A stretch of DNA of 14,514 nt from Treponema sp. (GTDB lineage: Bacteria > Spirochaetota > Spirochaetia > Treponematales > Breznakiellaceae). Below, piece by piece: positions 1-5,905 of the stretch. Every line of letters starts with the position of its first letter. The stretch's first letter is position 1. The stretch lies in NCBI GenBank assembly GCA_031258505.1, contig JAIRMT010000168.1, positions 1-14,514 of the forward strand, written 5' to 3'. A program made the translations under genes and the position numbers. The notes under the pieces are model-generated. The model was not told where the DNA came from and did not search any database. It saw only the letters and a list, made by a program, of their open reading frames with translations.

Positions 1-164
1 ATTTGGGTCTGGCTGGCTTCCTGTTTTGCTAGGTTGCTAATCTCGCTGTATACTCGCTCGGTTATTTCATTCCGGGCGGAAAGCAGTATCACCGAAGTCA
101 GGATGCCAATACCGAACAGTACGATGGCGATAATCATAAGACTGAGTTTGTTACCTATTTTCAC
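1..164 (-). CDS. Methyl-accepting chemotaxis protein, N-terminal fragment (cut by window edge)
   Basis: Partial gene; only the first 54 codons are present and the rest lies left of the window. The ATG just upstream is followed at once by in-frame codons TCG TGA, so the start must be the GTG at 164-162. An AAGGAG ribosome site lies 6 nt before it. The product starts MKIGNKLSLMIIAIVLFGIG, a short basic N-tail and one hydrophobic membrane segment (about residues 7-29). It then enters a polar helix containing SARNEITERVYSEISNLAKQ. This is the usual N-terminus of a transmembrane chemoreceptor, and it resembles the start of the complete receptor encoded next door on the same strand, so the two may be tandem paralogues. 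The ligand-binding and signalling domains are not visible, so the family call rests on the N-terminus and the neighbour. Confidence 0.6.
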   Translation of the reverse strand, partial: MKIGNKLSLMIIAIVLFGIGILTSVILLSARNEITERVYSEISNLAKQEASQTQ

Positions 165-253
165 GACATGCTCCTTGTTATTATAAAAGTTCTTCTGTAG
201 TGGTTTAACTTGGCGTTTTTACTACACAGAAACTCCACAGGCTTACTATAACT

Positions 254-284
254 ATTATAAAAAAAATTGCAAGATGGATATCAA
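254..284 (-). promoter_or_regulatory. Possible sigma70-type promoter for the partial chemoreceptor gene
   Basis: On the minus strand TTGATA (284-279) is followed after 19 nt by TATAAT (259-254). This would give a leader of about 80 nt before the GTG start at 164. The spacer is longer than the ideal 17 nt. A second TATAAT (185-180) lies closer, but it would place transcription start on the ribosome site. Confidence 0.3.
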
Positions 285-322
285 TGACTTGGCGGGAAAA
301 TGTTTATTTTTTTAGCTGTAAG

Positions 323-371
323 AGACAATCGCCCCCACATAAGGCAGGCGATTGCCTGTCTGTCTTTTTTC
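323..371 (+). terminator. Hairpin followed by T-tract, terminator-like, no obvious client gene
   Basis: CAATCGCC (326-333) pairs with GGCGATTG (347-354). The flanking AGA/TCT bases extend the stem past a small bulge. A T-rich tract (CTTTTTTC) follows on the plus strand. No plus-strand gene ends here, so it may be a remnant or may end an unrecognised short transcript. A second hairpin (TGTGT...ACACA arms with an inner GGGG/CCCC stem) lies at about 386-419. Together with the promoter and the repeat at 441-610, these account for the 165-605 gap; I see no gene in it. Confidence 0.35.
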
Positions 372-440
372 TACACCGACGAATGTGTCAGGGGCTGCCT
401 CAAGCAACCCCAACACAATAGACGTTATTGTTTACTGTTT

Positions 441-472
441 GTTTCAATCCACGCGCTCACATGAAACGCGAC
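441..472 (-). repeat. Solitary type I-C CRISPR-repeat-like unit (left)
   Basis: Read on the minus strand this 32-nt segment begins GTCGCG and ends GCGCGTGGATTGAAAC. That is the usual form of type I-C CRISPR repeats: a GTCGC start, a central inverted repeat and a GTGGATTGAAAC handle. Only one unit is present. The about 34-70 nt that follow on the minus strand contain no second repeat, so this is not an array. About 138 bp of conserved sequence precede it in the position of a leader. Confidence 0.6.
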
Positions 473-610
473 AGCGCCCTTACCGTGGGGTTTAATACCT
501 GCCCCTTGGGGCGTAAAACTGGGGGCGCGGGGGATTTGTTTCCCCGCATACGATACGCTTTCAAGGAGAAAGCTTCAATACCCCGCCATTCATGGCGGGG
601 ATTCTTTATT
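441..610 (+). repeat. Left copy of a dispersed, inverted 170-bp hairpin-rich element
   Basis: This 170-bp block recurs in reverse complement at 4005-4172. My manual alignment shows five substitutions, one 1-nt insertion and one 3-nt deletion, about 96-97% identity. The match stops sharply at 441/4172 and 610/4005. Inside are several hairpins: a CRISPR-repeat-like end (441-472), GCCCCTTGGGGC (501-512), GGGGA/TCCCC (530-545), GCTTTC/GAAAGC with loop AAGGA (557-573), and a 9-bp stem CCCCGCCAT/ATGGCGGGG (581-600) followed by a T-rich stretch. The inner end overlaps the stop codon of the receptor gene at 606-608. An open reading frame crosses it, but the indels shift that frame between copies, so it is unlikely to encode protein. 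Confidence 0.85.
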
Positions 611-2798
611 CAACTTTGAACTTGGAGATTTCGGCGACAAGACCGTCAATCGTATCCTTGTTCTTGACACTGAGCGTATTCACATGGTTCACTGCGACGT
701 TGATCTGGTCAACGCCGGTCGACATCTCATTCATCCCGTGGGTGATCTCCTGGGTGAGCATCTCAAGGTTCTTGCTCTCCTTGATAACTTGCTTGCTGCC
801 TTCCTGCATCTCGGTTGAGCCGCCCTTCACAAGCTGCGTGAGATTGTTGAGTTCGCCCACTGATTCAAGCACCTGCTGACTGCCTGCGCTCTGCTCTTCC
901 ATCGCACTCCTGATATTGTCTTCCTGAAGAGAGACCGTCTTTACCCCAGCGTCTATAGCCACAAACTTATTCAGTACCTCATCAGTGGATTTTGAGATTT
1001 TGTCAATGGATTCCTTGATCCTCTTCAGCACGGTGGAAATGGTCTTAGACTGTTCCCCAGAGGATTCGGCGAGTTTCCGTATCTCGTCAGCTACAACAGC
1101 AAAGCCCTTTCCCGCCTCTCCCGCGTGCGCCGCCTCAATAGCCGCATTCATTGAGAGGAGGTTCGTCTGGCTTGCGATGTTTTCCATCACCGAGTTGATC
1201 TCAAGGATACCTTCCGACTCACGCGCAATCTCCTGGATGTCCGTCGCCACTTCCTGAAGCCCTTCCCGCCCGACTTCCGAAGCGCTCGCAAGTTCATTCA
1301 CATTAGCCGCATTCTTAATCAATGTCTGCGTTACCGACCGGATATTGGCGAGCATTTCTTCAATCGCCGAGGAAGAACGGGAAACACTCTCGCTCTGGTT
1401 ATCCACACTATCGTTGAGCTTATCGATATTGAGCGATATCTGTTCCATAGTAGCGTTGGTTTCAGTAACTGACGCTGACTGGTTGATAACTTGTCCCTTG
1501 ATCGAGTCAATATTCGCGGTAATTTCGTTCACCGCCGTGGCAGTCTGGTTCATGTTAGACGCAAGTTCGTTCCCTATGTCAAACATGGCCATGGACTGGT
1601 GTTTAACATGGGCAATCGCGGTTCTGATCTTTTCCATTGTTGTATTGAAGTAAGTTCCGAGATCCCCGATTTCGTCCTGTGTATGGATATCCAAGCGCCG
1701 CGTCAGGTCGCCTTCGCCTTGGGAAATATCTTTTATGGCGTCGGTAACCTTTGCGATACGCTTCGTTATGGTTCCAACCACGAGGAAAGCAATCACAGAC
1801 CCAATAATGAGAGCGATAACACCAATAATTACCGTGGTCCTGCCTAAATCATTCACCGTGGCGAATACCGTTGCCTCCTCAACTGAAGCGAGGAGGCTCC
1901 AAGCGGTTGTTACATTCCCCACATAGAATGGATACGATGCAAAGATGCGTCCATTGCTGCTGCCTAGATGAGGCTCTCCGGTTTTTAGTGATGTTTCTAT
2001 GCCGGATAAGGTCTGCTCACCCAGTATGCTGAGGGATGCTGGATCCCGTATATTCTTCCCCACCATGCTGGAATCATAATGCGCCGCAATGGTTCCGTTG
2101 TTGGAATACAAAACCGCCCGACCAGTCCCAAAGGGTTTTACCTCTTTTATGAGAGTCGATGAATCGGTCAAATCAAGCATGATGCCCACACGTCCCACAA
2201 TCTGCCCAGCGTTCGACCCGCTATCAACGACGATGGGATAACACAGCCGGGCAATCAGCGTCTGCTTGCCATTCATATTGGCAAAGTACGGATTGTTAAA
2301 AACTGGTTCATTTTTATCAAGGTTAGCAACTATCTCGTTGTACAGTTCATATTGCGAGACCGGAAGCTTTTGGAGCGTTCCTGGTCTCCGCGTATACCAG
2401 CTCATGTACCTGCCAGTGGAATCGCTTCCCTCAGTATTGACGTATGCCGCATCATTGCCGTCAATCGTGTTTGGCTTCCAGAGAGTGAAAATCCCCACGA
2501 AATTGGGGTTTGACTGCATGATACCCTCTATTATGGAGTCATACCGCTTACGCCGTTCTTCAATCGGTACATATTGGTATGAATTCATAATATCCGCGAG
2601 AGTCTTGGCCACAGTCAGGTAATTCCCATACCTATCACTCAGTTTGGACGCATACATACCATTCATGTTTATCAGGATATCCTCGGCAGCCTGCTCCTGG
2701 ATCGAACTCGCCCGTATGAGAAGAATGACCGATACCCCTATAACCGATACTGCTATCAGAGCAGACACAATCAACGGTAACTTTACTTTCAACTTCAT
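606..2798 (-). CDS. Methyl-accepting chemotaxis protein (Cache-type sensor, HAMP, signalling domain)
   Basis: A 730-residue inner-membrane receptor that senses a ligand outside the membrane and controls the CheA/CheW kinase complex. Order of parts: basic N-tail and membrane segment (about 7-29), a periplasmic region of about 285 residues of double-Cache type, a second membrane segment (about 320-343), HAMP (about 344-397, ending TMEKIRTAI), then a long coiled-coil signalling domain. The highly conserved hairpin tip is clear near residues 535-575 (SQTNLLSMNAAIEAAHAGEA, then GKGFAVVADEIRKLAE). There is no C-terminal CheR-docking pentapeptide; the end is KFKVE. The ATG has a GGAAG ribosome site 6 nt upstream. 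Its TAA stop lies within the last 5 bp of the repeat at 441-610. The ligand cannot be told from the sequence. Confidence 0.93.
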   Translation of the reverse strand: MKLKVKLPLIVSALIAVSVIGVSVILLIRASSIQEQAAEDILINMNGMYASKLSDRYGNYLTVAKTLADIMNSYQYVPIEERRKRYDSIIEGIMQSNPNFVGIFTLWKPNTIDGNDAAYVNTEGSDSTGRYMSWYTRRPGTLQKLPVSQYELYNEIVANLDKNEPVFNNPYFANMNGKQTLIARLCYPIVVDSGSNAGQIVGRVGIMLDLTDSSTLIKEVKPFGTGRAVLYSNNGTIAAHYDSSMVGKNIRDPASLSILGEQTLSGIETSLKTGEPHLGSSNGRIFASYPFYVGNVTTAWSLLASVEEATVFATVNDLGRTTVIIGVIALIIGSVIAFLVVGTITKRIAKVTDAIKDISQGEGDLTRRLDIHTQDEIGDLGTYFNTTMEKIRTAIAHVKHQSMAMFDIGNELASNMNQTATAVNEITANIDSIKGQVINQSASVTETNATMEQISLNIDKLNDSVDNQSESVSRSSSAIEEMLANIRSVTQTLIKNAANVNELASASEVGREGLQEVATDIQEIARESEGILEINSVMENIASQTNLLSMNAAIEAAHAGEAGKGFAVVADEIRKLAESSGEQSKTISTVLKRIKESIDKISKSTDEVLNKFVAIDAGVKTVSLQEDNIRSAMEEQSAGSQQVLESVGELNNLTQLVKGGSTEMQEGSKQVIKESKNLEMLTQEITHGMNEMSTGVDQINVAVNHVNTLSVKNKDTIDGLVAEISKFKVE

Positions 2799-2969
2799 AA
2801 GCTACTTCCTTTTTTTTCAACAAACTAACCACCTAACATAGGCGATCTGCAAAATAAATATTTCTTAAACTATAAGATGTTGATAAAAGTTTGTCTATCC
2901 TTTTCCATTAAGCGCCATGATTAGTTTCTCTTAAAAATTTTTGTAATTGCCGCTCAGTTTCCTGCGCAT

Positions 2970-3000
2970 AAAAAAGGGGCGAAGACCGCTTCTCGCCCCT
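2970..3000 (-). terminator. Rho-independent terminator of the corrinoid protein gene
   Basis: On the minus strand an 8-bp GC-rich stem AGGGGCGA/TCGCCCCT (2975-2982 with 2993-3000) is followed directly by a T6 run. It lies about 60 nt beyond the stop codon of the corrinoid gene and so separates it from the receptor gene downstream. The rest of 2799-3058 is AT-rich leader for the receptor gene, without a convincing promoter. Confidence 0.85.
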
Positions 3001-3058
3001 GATAAACGCATACAAAACTGAACGTCCCCCAGCATTAGGTTCGCGTCAAAACAGCTGC

Positions 3059-3700
3059 TCAAAAAAAAGTGCGGCAAACTTCAGCGGCGGAAGCAGCGTC
3101 CGATGTATAGGCGTCCGCGCCAATCTCATCAGCAAAATTCTGCGTAACCGGAGCGCCGCCGATCATGATCTTCACCTGATCACGGAGTCCAGCCTGCTTT
3201 ATGGCGTCGATCATGTCCTTCTGCGCCATCATGGTGGTAGTTAAGAGAGCTGAAAGGCAGACAACTTTTGCGCCGGAAGTCTTGATAGCGTCAATGACCT
3301 TTTCCGGGTTGCAGTCAACGCCGAGGTCAAGCACTTCAATGCCTTTGCCCTCAATCATCATCTTGACAAGGTTCTTGCCAATGTCGTGGAGGTCTCCCTT
3401 GACCGTACAGATGATAGCCTTCCCCACAGGCTGAATGCCAGCCTGCGCCAGAGCAGGCTTGAGCGCGGCGCTTGCGTTGTTCATCGCGCGCGCGGCAATA
3501 AGCACCTCTGGCACAAAGACCTCGCCCTCCCGGAACTTCTTGCCAATCACGTTCATACCCGCAATCAGCCCCTTTTCCAGAATATCCGCCGGCAACGCTC
3601 CCGCTTCCAGCGCTTTCTTAACAGCTACGATGATGTCTTTTGCCTTTCCTCTCTGCAAAAGCCCGGAAATTTCAGTAAAGTTACCCGAAAAATCACTCAT
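3059..3700 (-). CDS. Methyltransferase-type corrinoid (B12-binding) protein
   Basis: A 213-residue soluble corrinoid protein of the MtaC/MtbC/MttC type. These proteins carry a methyl group on a cobamide between a substrate methyltransferase and a second methyltransferase that passes it to CoM or tetrahydrofolate. Residues about 5-90 form the helical cap (LEKGLIAGMNVIGKKFREGE, then VFVPEVLIAARAMN). Residues about 92-213 form the B12-binding Rossmann domain, with the cobalt-ligand motif GDLHDIGKN, the serine/threonine stretch SALLTTTM and the GGAPV loop. I chose the second ATG (3700-3698) because AAGGAG lies 7 nt upstream; an upstream extension to 3826 would add 42 non-conserved residues. No cognate methyltransferase is in the window, so the substrate is unknown. 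An independent terminator follows. Confidence 0.9.
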   Translation of the reverse strand: MSDFSGNFTEISGLLQRGKAKDIIVAVKKALEAGALPADILEKGLIAGMNVIGKKFREGEVFVPEVLIAARAMNNASAALKPALAQAGIQPVGKAIICTVKGDLHDIGKNLVKMMIEGKGIEVLDLGVDCNPEKVIDAIKTSGAKVVCLSALLTTTMMAQKDMIDAIKQAGLRDQVKIMIGGAPVTQNFADEIGADAYTSDAASAAEVCRTFF

Positions 3701-3737
3701 AAACATACTCCTTCTTTGTTTCTCTGTCTGTTCGTTT

Positions 3738-3770
3738 ACTTCAGTCCACGCACCCAAAAGTCTGGGTAAC
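3738..3770 (-). repeat. Third CRISPR-repeat-like sequence, in the 5' leader of the corrinoid gene
   Basis: On the minus strand this 33-nt stretch has ACCCA/TGGGT arms followed by GCGTGGACTGAAGT. Its GCGTGGACTGAA is identical to the matching part of the unit at 4141-4172, whereas the stem arms differ. It resembles a diverged type I-C repeat and ends 37 nt before the ATG at 3700. It is a single unit without the surrounding 170-bp element. Confidence 0.35.
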
Positions 3771-3800
3771 GATAAGTACCTGCTTAAATGTAAAAATAGA

Positions 3801-3992
3801 CTAAACCACAGTATACGTATTAGCAATCACATAGTTTGCTAAAAAAGAGTAAATTTTTGTCATAACTCGCTTCTGCAGGCAAAGCTGGCACTTTGGAATT
3901 GCCGCCGGATAGGCACGGTTCATCCCGCTTACGGGTATCAGCCGATACAGGAGTTCTACCCGTCCTTTCTTCCCTGACTTCTGCTCGACCTG
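3801..3992 (-). other. Stop-to-stop open frame of 63 codons, possible gene remnant
   Basis: A minus-strand frame between two stops reads like protein (QKSGKKGRVELLYRLIPVSG, later IPKCQLCLQKRVMTK). It lacks a start codon near its beginning and has no ribosome site before its internal ATGs. It lies between the inner end of the right repeat copy (4005) and the corrinoid gene. It could be the tail of a decayed gene or chance; I recognise no family. The rest of the 3701-4004 gap is the corrinoid gene leader, with no certain promoter. Confidence 0.2.
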
Positions 3993-4004
3993 TTAATGGG
4001 CTTT

Positions 4005-4172
4005 AATAAAGAATCCCCGCCATGAATGGCAGGGTATTGCAGCTTTCTCCTTGAAAGCGTATCGTATGCGGGTGAACAAATCCCCCGCGCCCCCAGTACG
4101 CCCCAAGGGGCGAGGTATTAAACCCCACGGTAAGGGCGCTGTCGCGTTTCATGTGAGCGCGTGGACTGAAAC
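4005..4172 (-). repeat. Right copy of the dispersed inverted element
   Basis: This is the reverse-complement partner of 441-610, 168 bp long. Relative to the left copy it has one extra C beside the GCCCCTTGGGGC hairpin, lacks three A residues, and differs at five bases. One of these (GGACTGAAAC for GGATTGAAAC) is in the CRISPR-like end, and another weakens the CCCCGCC stem to CCCTGCC. The hairpin ends of both copies face inward, toward the receptor and corrinoid genes. No target-site duplication is evident at the outer ends. Confidence 0.85.
4141..4172 (+). repeat. Solitary type I-C CRISPR-repeat-like unit (right)
   Basis: On the plus strand this 32-nt unit begins GTCGCG and ends GCGCGTGGACTGAAAC. 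It matches the left unit at 31 of 32 positions. It is followed after 15 nt by a 21-nt tandem array, not by a spacer and second repeat. The rest of the element precedes it in leader position. Confidence 0.55.
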
Positions 4173-4187
4173 GCTGAAGAATGGTAT

Positions 4188-4332
4188 GCCGACATGTCGG
4201 GAACTTTTGCCGACAGGAAGAAAACTTTTGCCGACATGTCGGGAACTTTTGCCGACAGGAAGAAAACTTTTGCCGACATGTCGGGAACTTTTGCCGACAG
4301 GGAAAAAACTTTTGCCGACATGTCGGCAAAAG
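4188..4332. repeat. 21-nt tandem array with 42-nt-phased palindromes
   Basis: Six 21-nt units starting GCCGACA and ending AACTTTT, plus a 14-nt partial unit, fill 4188-4327. Two unit types alternate. The first contains the perfect palindrome CCGACATGTCGG (4189-4200, 4231-4242, 4273-4284, 4315-4326), and the second replaces it with CCGACAGGAAG or a near variant. The last palindrome extends to a 24-bp perfect one at 4309-4332 (CTTTTGCC arms). Because 21 is a multiple of three, several reading frames stay open across it, but nothing suggests translation. It lies about 210 nt before the lipoprotein start. Confidence 0.9.
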
Positions 4333-4541
4333 CCTGCGATGAGTCCTGAGAAGCGGACAAGCCCTGGTGAGGTGTTATGGAAGAGACAGGATAAAAAGGT
4401 AGGAGCAAGTTCCAGTATGGGGATGATTAAATATCAGAGTACATGTCCGCTTCTGTCGACAAGCCCGGCGCGCTGGGATTGTCGCCAAACGACTGGAACT
4501 TCGCTCTGGTATTCGGCTATGATGGGGCAGAGGTCATTATC

Positions 4542-5201
4542 TTGAAGAAGTTCACGTTCTTTTCATTGATAACAATAACAACAAGCGCTTTTTTCCTGTG
4601 TCTCGGCTGTTCTCGAAGCGCGCCCCGTATTCCCTACGGCGTTATACAGCTTGTGTACTACCAAGGGCAGGGCGCGCCGGAAGAGCGATTCTCGTTTTTT
4701 GTACTGGCGGAAGACGATGATGGGATCGAGAATCTTGAGGACCTGTACCTGTATCACGACCATGAAGGGCTGCGCTGGCAGCTCTCGTTTGAGGACTGGA
4801 TCAGCTTTGACGACAATGGGCAGACCTGGATCGGAAGTCGCGCCATTGCTATGCCGGATAATGAAAGCCTGCCGCGAGGCCAGTACCGCGTGGTGCTGAT
4901 AAACAAGGGCGGAGAACGAACCGAACGGTCCCTTGCCTTTGACGCGCCCGTTGAACCGCGTCATTCCTTTCCACTCTTCAATGTGTCTGAGGGTAACTAT
5001 ACGATTAGCTCAAGTTATCCAAGACATTCGTTTATCTGTTATGACGGGGAAGGTAATGTTACGCAAACGGTGCGCGTGGAAAACCTGAGCGGTACTATCG
5101 CGTCTCTGGGGCTTTCATCAAATGTCAGGGCGCTGGCGCTCTGGGCTGAGGATGCGGAATACCAAACCTCCGCATTAACTGATCTGATTGTGATACGGTA
5201 A
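4542..5201 (+). CDS. Putative lipoprotein of unknown function
   Basis: A 219-residue protein that I do not recognise. From the TTG at 4542 it begins MKKFTFFSLITITTSAFFLC, a lipoprotein signal peptide ending in LCLGC with Cys23 as the likely lipid-bearing residue. The lipobox is loose, as is common in spirochaetes. GAGG lies 8 nt before the TTG. The frame is open to an ATG at 4443, but that start would bury the signal sequence behind 33 residues, so I prefer TTG. The mature part is acidic and rich in beta-type sequence (an aspartate-rich stretch EDDDGIENLEDLYLY, and several W and Y residues). It appears to be the first gene of the operon; the next reading frame opens directly after its stop. 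A role in the envelope is inferred only from the signal. Confidence 0.75.
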   Translation: MKKFTFFSLITITTSAFFLCLGCSRSAPRIPYGVIQLVYYQGQGAPEERFSFFVLAEDDDGIENLEDLYLYHDHEGLRWQLSFEDWISFDDNGQTWIGSRAIAMPDNESLPRGQYRVVLINKGGERTERSLAFDAPVEPRHSFPLFNVSEGNYTISSSYPRHSFICYDGEGNVTQTVRVENLSGTIASLGLSSNVRALALWAEDAEYQTSALTDLIVIR

Positions 5202-5207
5202 GTGTTT

Positions 5208-5900
5208 ATGGCGGATGAAATGGGCAAACAGAGTACGGAGTACCGGATAAGAAGCTATGTGCTGCGCGCTGGACGCATGAGTGATGCCCAGCGGCGTTCC
5301 TATGAGACCCTGTTTCCCTGCTATGGCATTCCGTTTGATACTGCGGCGCTTGACTATGCCTCAGTCTTTGGCAGGCAAAACCCGCTTATCATTGAAATTG
5401 GCTTTGGCATGGGCATTGCTACTGCAATGATTGCGGAGGCGAATCCGGGCGTAAACTATCTGGGTATTGAGGTACACCGGCCTGGAATTGGCAAGCTGCT
5501 CTGGGAAATTGAGCGACGGACCCTTAGCAATGTCCGTATCATTGAACATGACGCGGTTGAAACTCTGGAATGTATGATTTCTGCGGCTTCTGTCGCGGGT
5601 TTTCATATCTTTTTCCCGGACCCCTGGCCTAAGAAGCGCCACCATAAGCGCCGTCTCATCACCCGTCCTTTCACGGACTTGCTTGCATCGCGCCTGCTTC
5701 CCGGCGGCTATCTCTACATGGTTACTGACTGGGCTGAGTATGGGGACTGGGCGCTGGCGGAACTTAGCGCTACTGATGGACTGATCAACCCCTATGATGG
5801 TTTTGCCCCGCCCCAGAGTTGGCGGCCAGAAACTCGGTTTGAGCGGAAAGGCATTGATAAACAGCATAAGGTGTGGGAGTTATATTTCACACAAGGTTAA
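5208..5900 (+). CDS. trmB: tRNA (guanine-N7-)-methyltransferase
   Basis: A 230-residue cytoplasmic enzyme that transfers a methyl group from S-adenosylmethionine to N7 of G46 in the tRNA variable loop. Family marks seen: the SAM-binding motif IIEIGFGMGIATAMIAEANP, the acidic motif after LGIEVHRPGI, the TrmB signature FPDPWPKKRHHKRR, the VTDWAEYGDWAL motif, and the C-terminal TRFERKG...HKVWELYF. Length fits the family. A GTG at 5202 directly follows the lipoprotein stop and could also be the start. I prefer the ATG two codons later, although neither has a strong ribosome site, which suggests translational coupling. ligA starts 5 nt after its stop. Confidence 0.95.
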   Translation: MADEMGKQSTEYRIRSYVLRAGRMSDAQRRSYETLFPCYGIPFDTAALDYASVFGRQNPLIIEIGFGMGIATAMIAEANPGVNYLGIEVHRPGIGKLLWEIERRTLSNVRIIEHDAVETLECMISAASVAGFHIFFPDPWPKKRHHKRRLITRPFTDLLASRLLPGGYLYMVTDWAEYGDWALAELSATDGLINPYDGFAPPQSWRPETRFERKGIDKQHKVWELYFTQG

Positions 5901-5905
5901 AAAAT

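Noticed and set aside
441..472. A true CRISPR array
   Set aside because: Each site has one repeat-like unit only, with no regularly spaced second unit and no cas gene in the window.
581..610. Right end of an IS200/IS605 element (hairpin AATCCCCGCC-type)
   Set aside because: The stem resembles such ends, but no transposase or TnpB gene is attached and the block has a different outer end, so I kept only the neutral repeat call.
428..619. Open frame crossing the left repeat copy
   Set aside because: The same peptide start appears in the right copy, but the 1-nt and 3-nt indels shift the frame between copies, so the frame is not maintained.
3701..3826. 42-residue N-terminal extension of the corrinoid protein
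   Set aside because: The AAGGAG site is placed for the ATG at 3700, and the extension would translate the CRISPR-like leader sequence.
3701..4004. Cobalamin riboswitch before the corrinoid gene
   Set aside because: I looked for the B12-box type motif and the surrounding fold on the minus strand and found no convincing match.
4003..4545. Several overlapping open frames on both strands over the right repeat copy and the tandem array
   Set aside because: The 21-nt period keeps frames free of stops; the resulting 7-residue repeats on both strands are a by-product, and no ribosome site or family likeness supports them.
5873..5905. Longer ligA start
   Set aside because: It would overlap the end of trmB and adds residues unlike the family N-terminus; the ATG at 5906 fits better.
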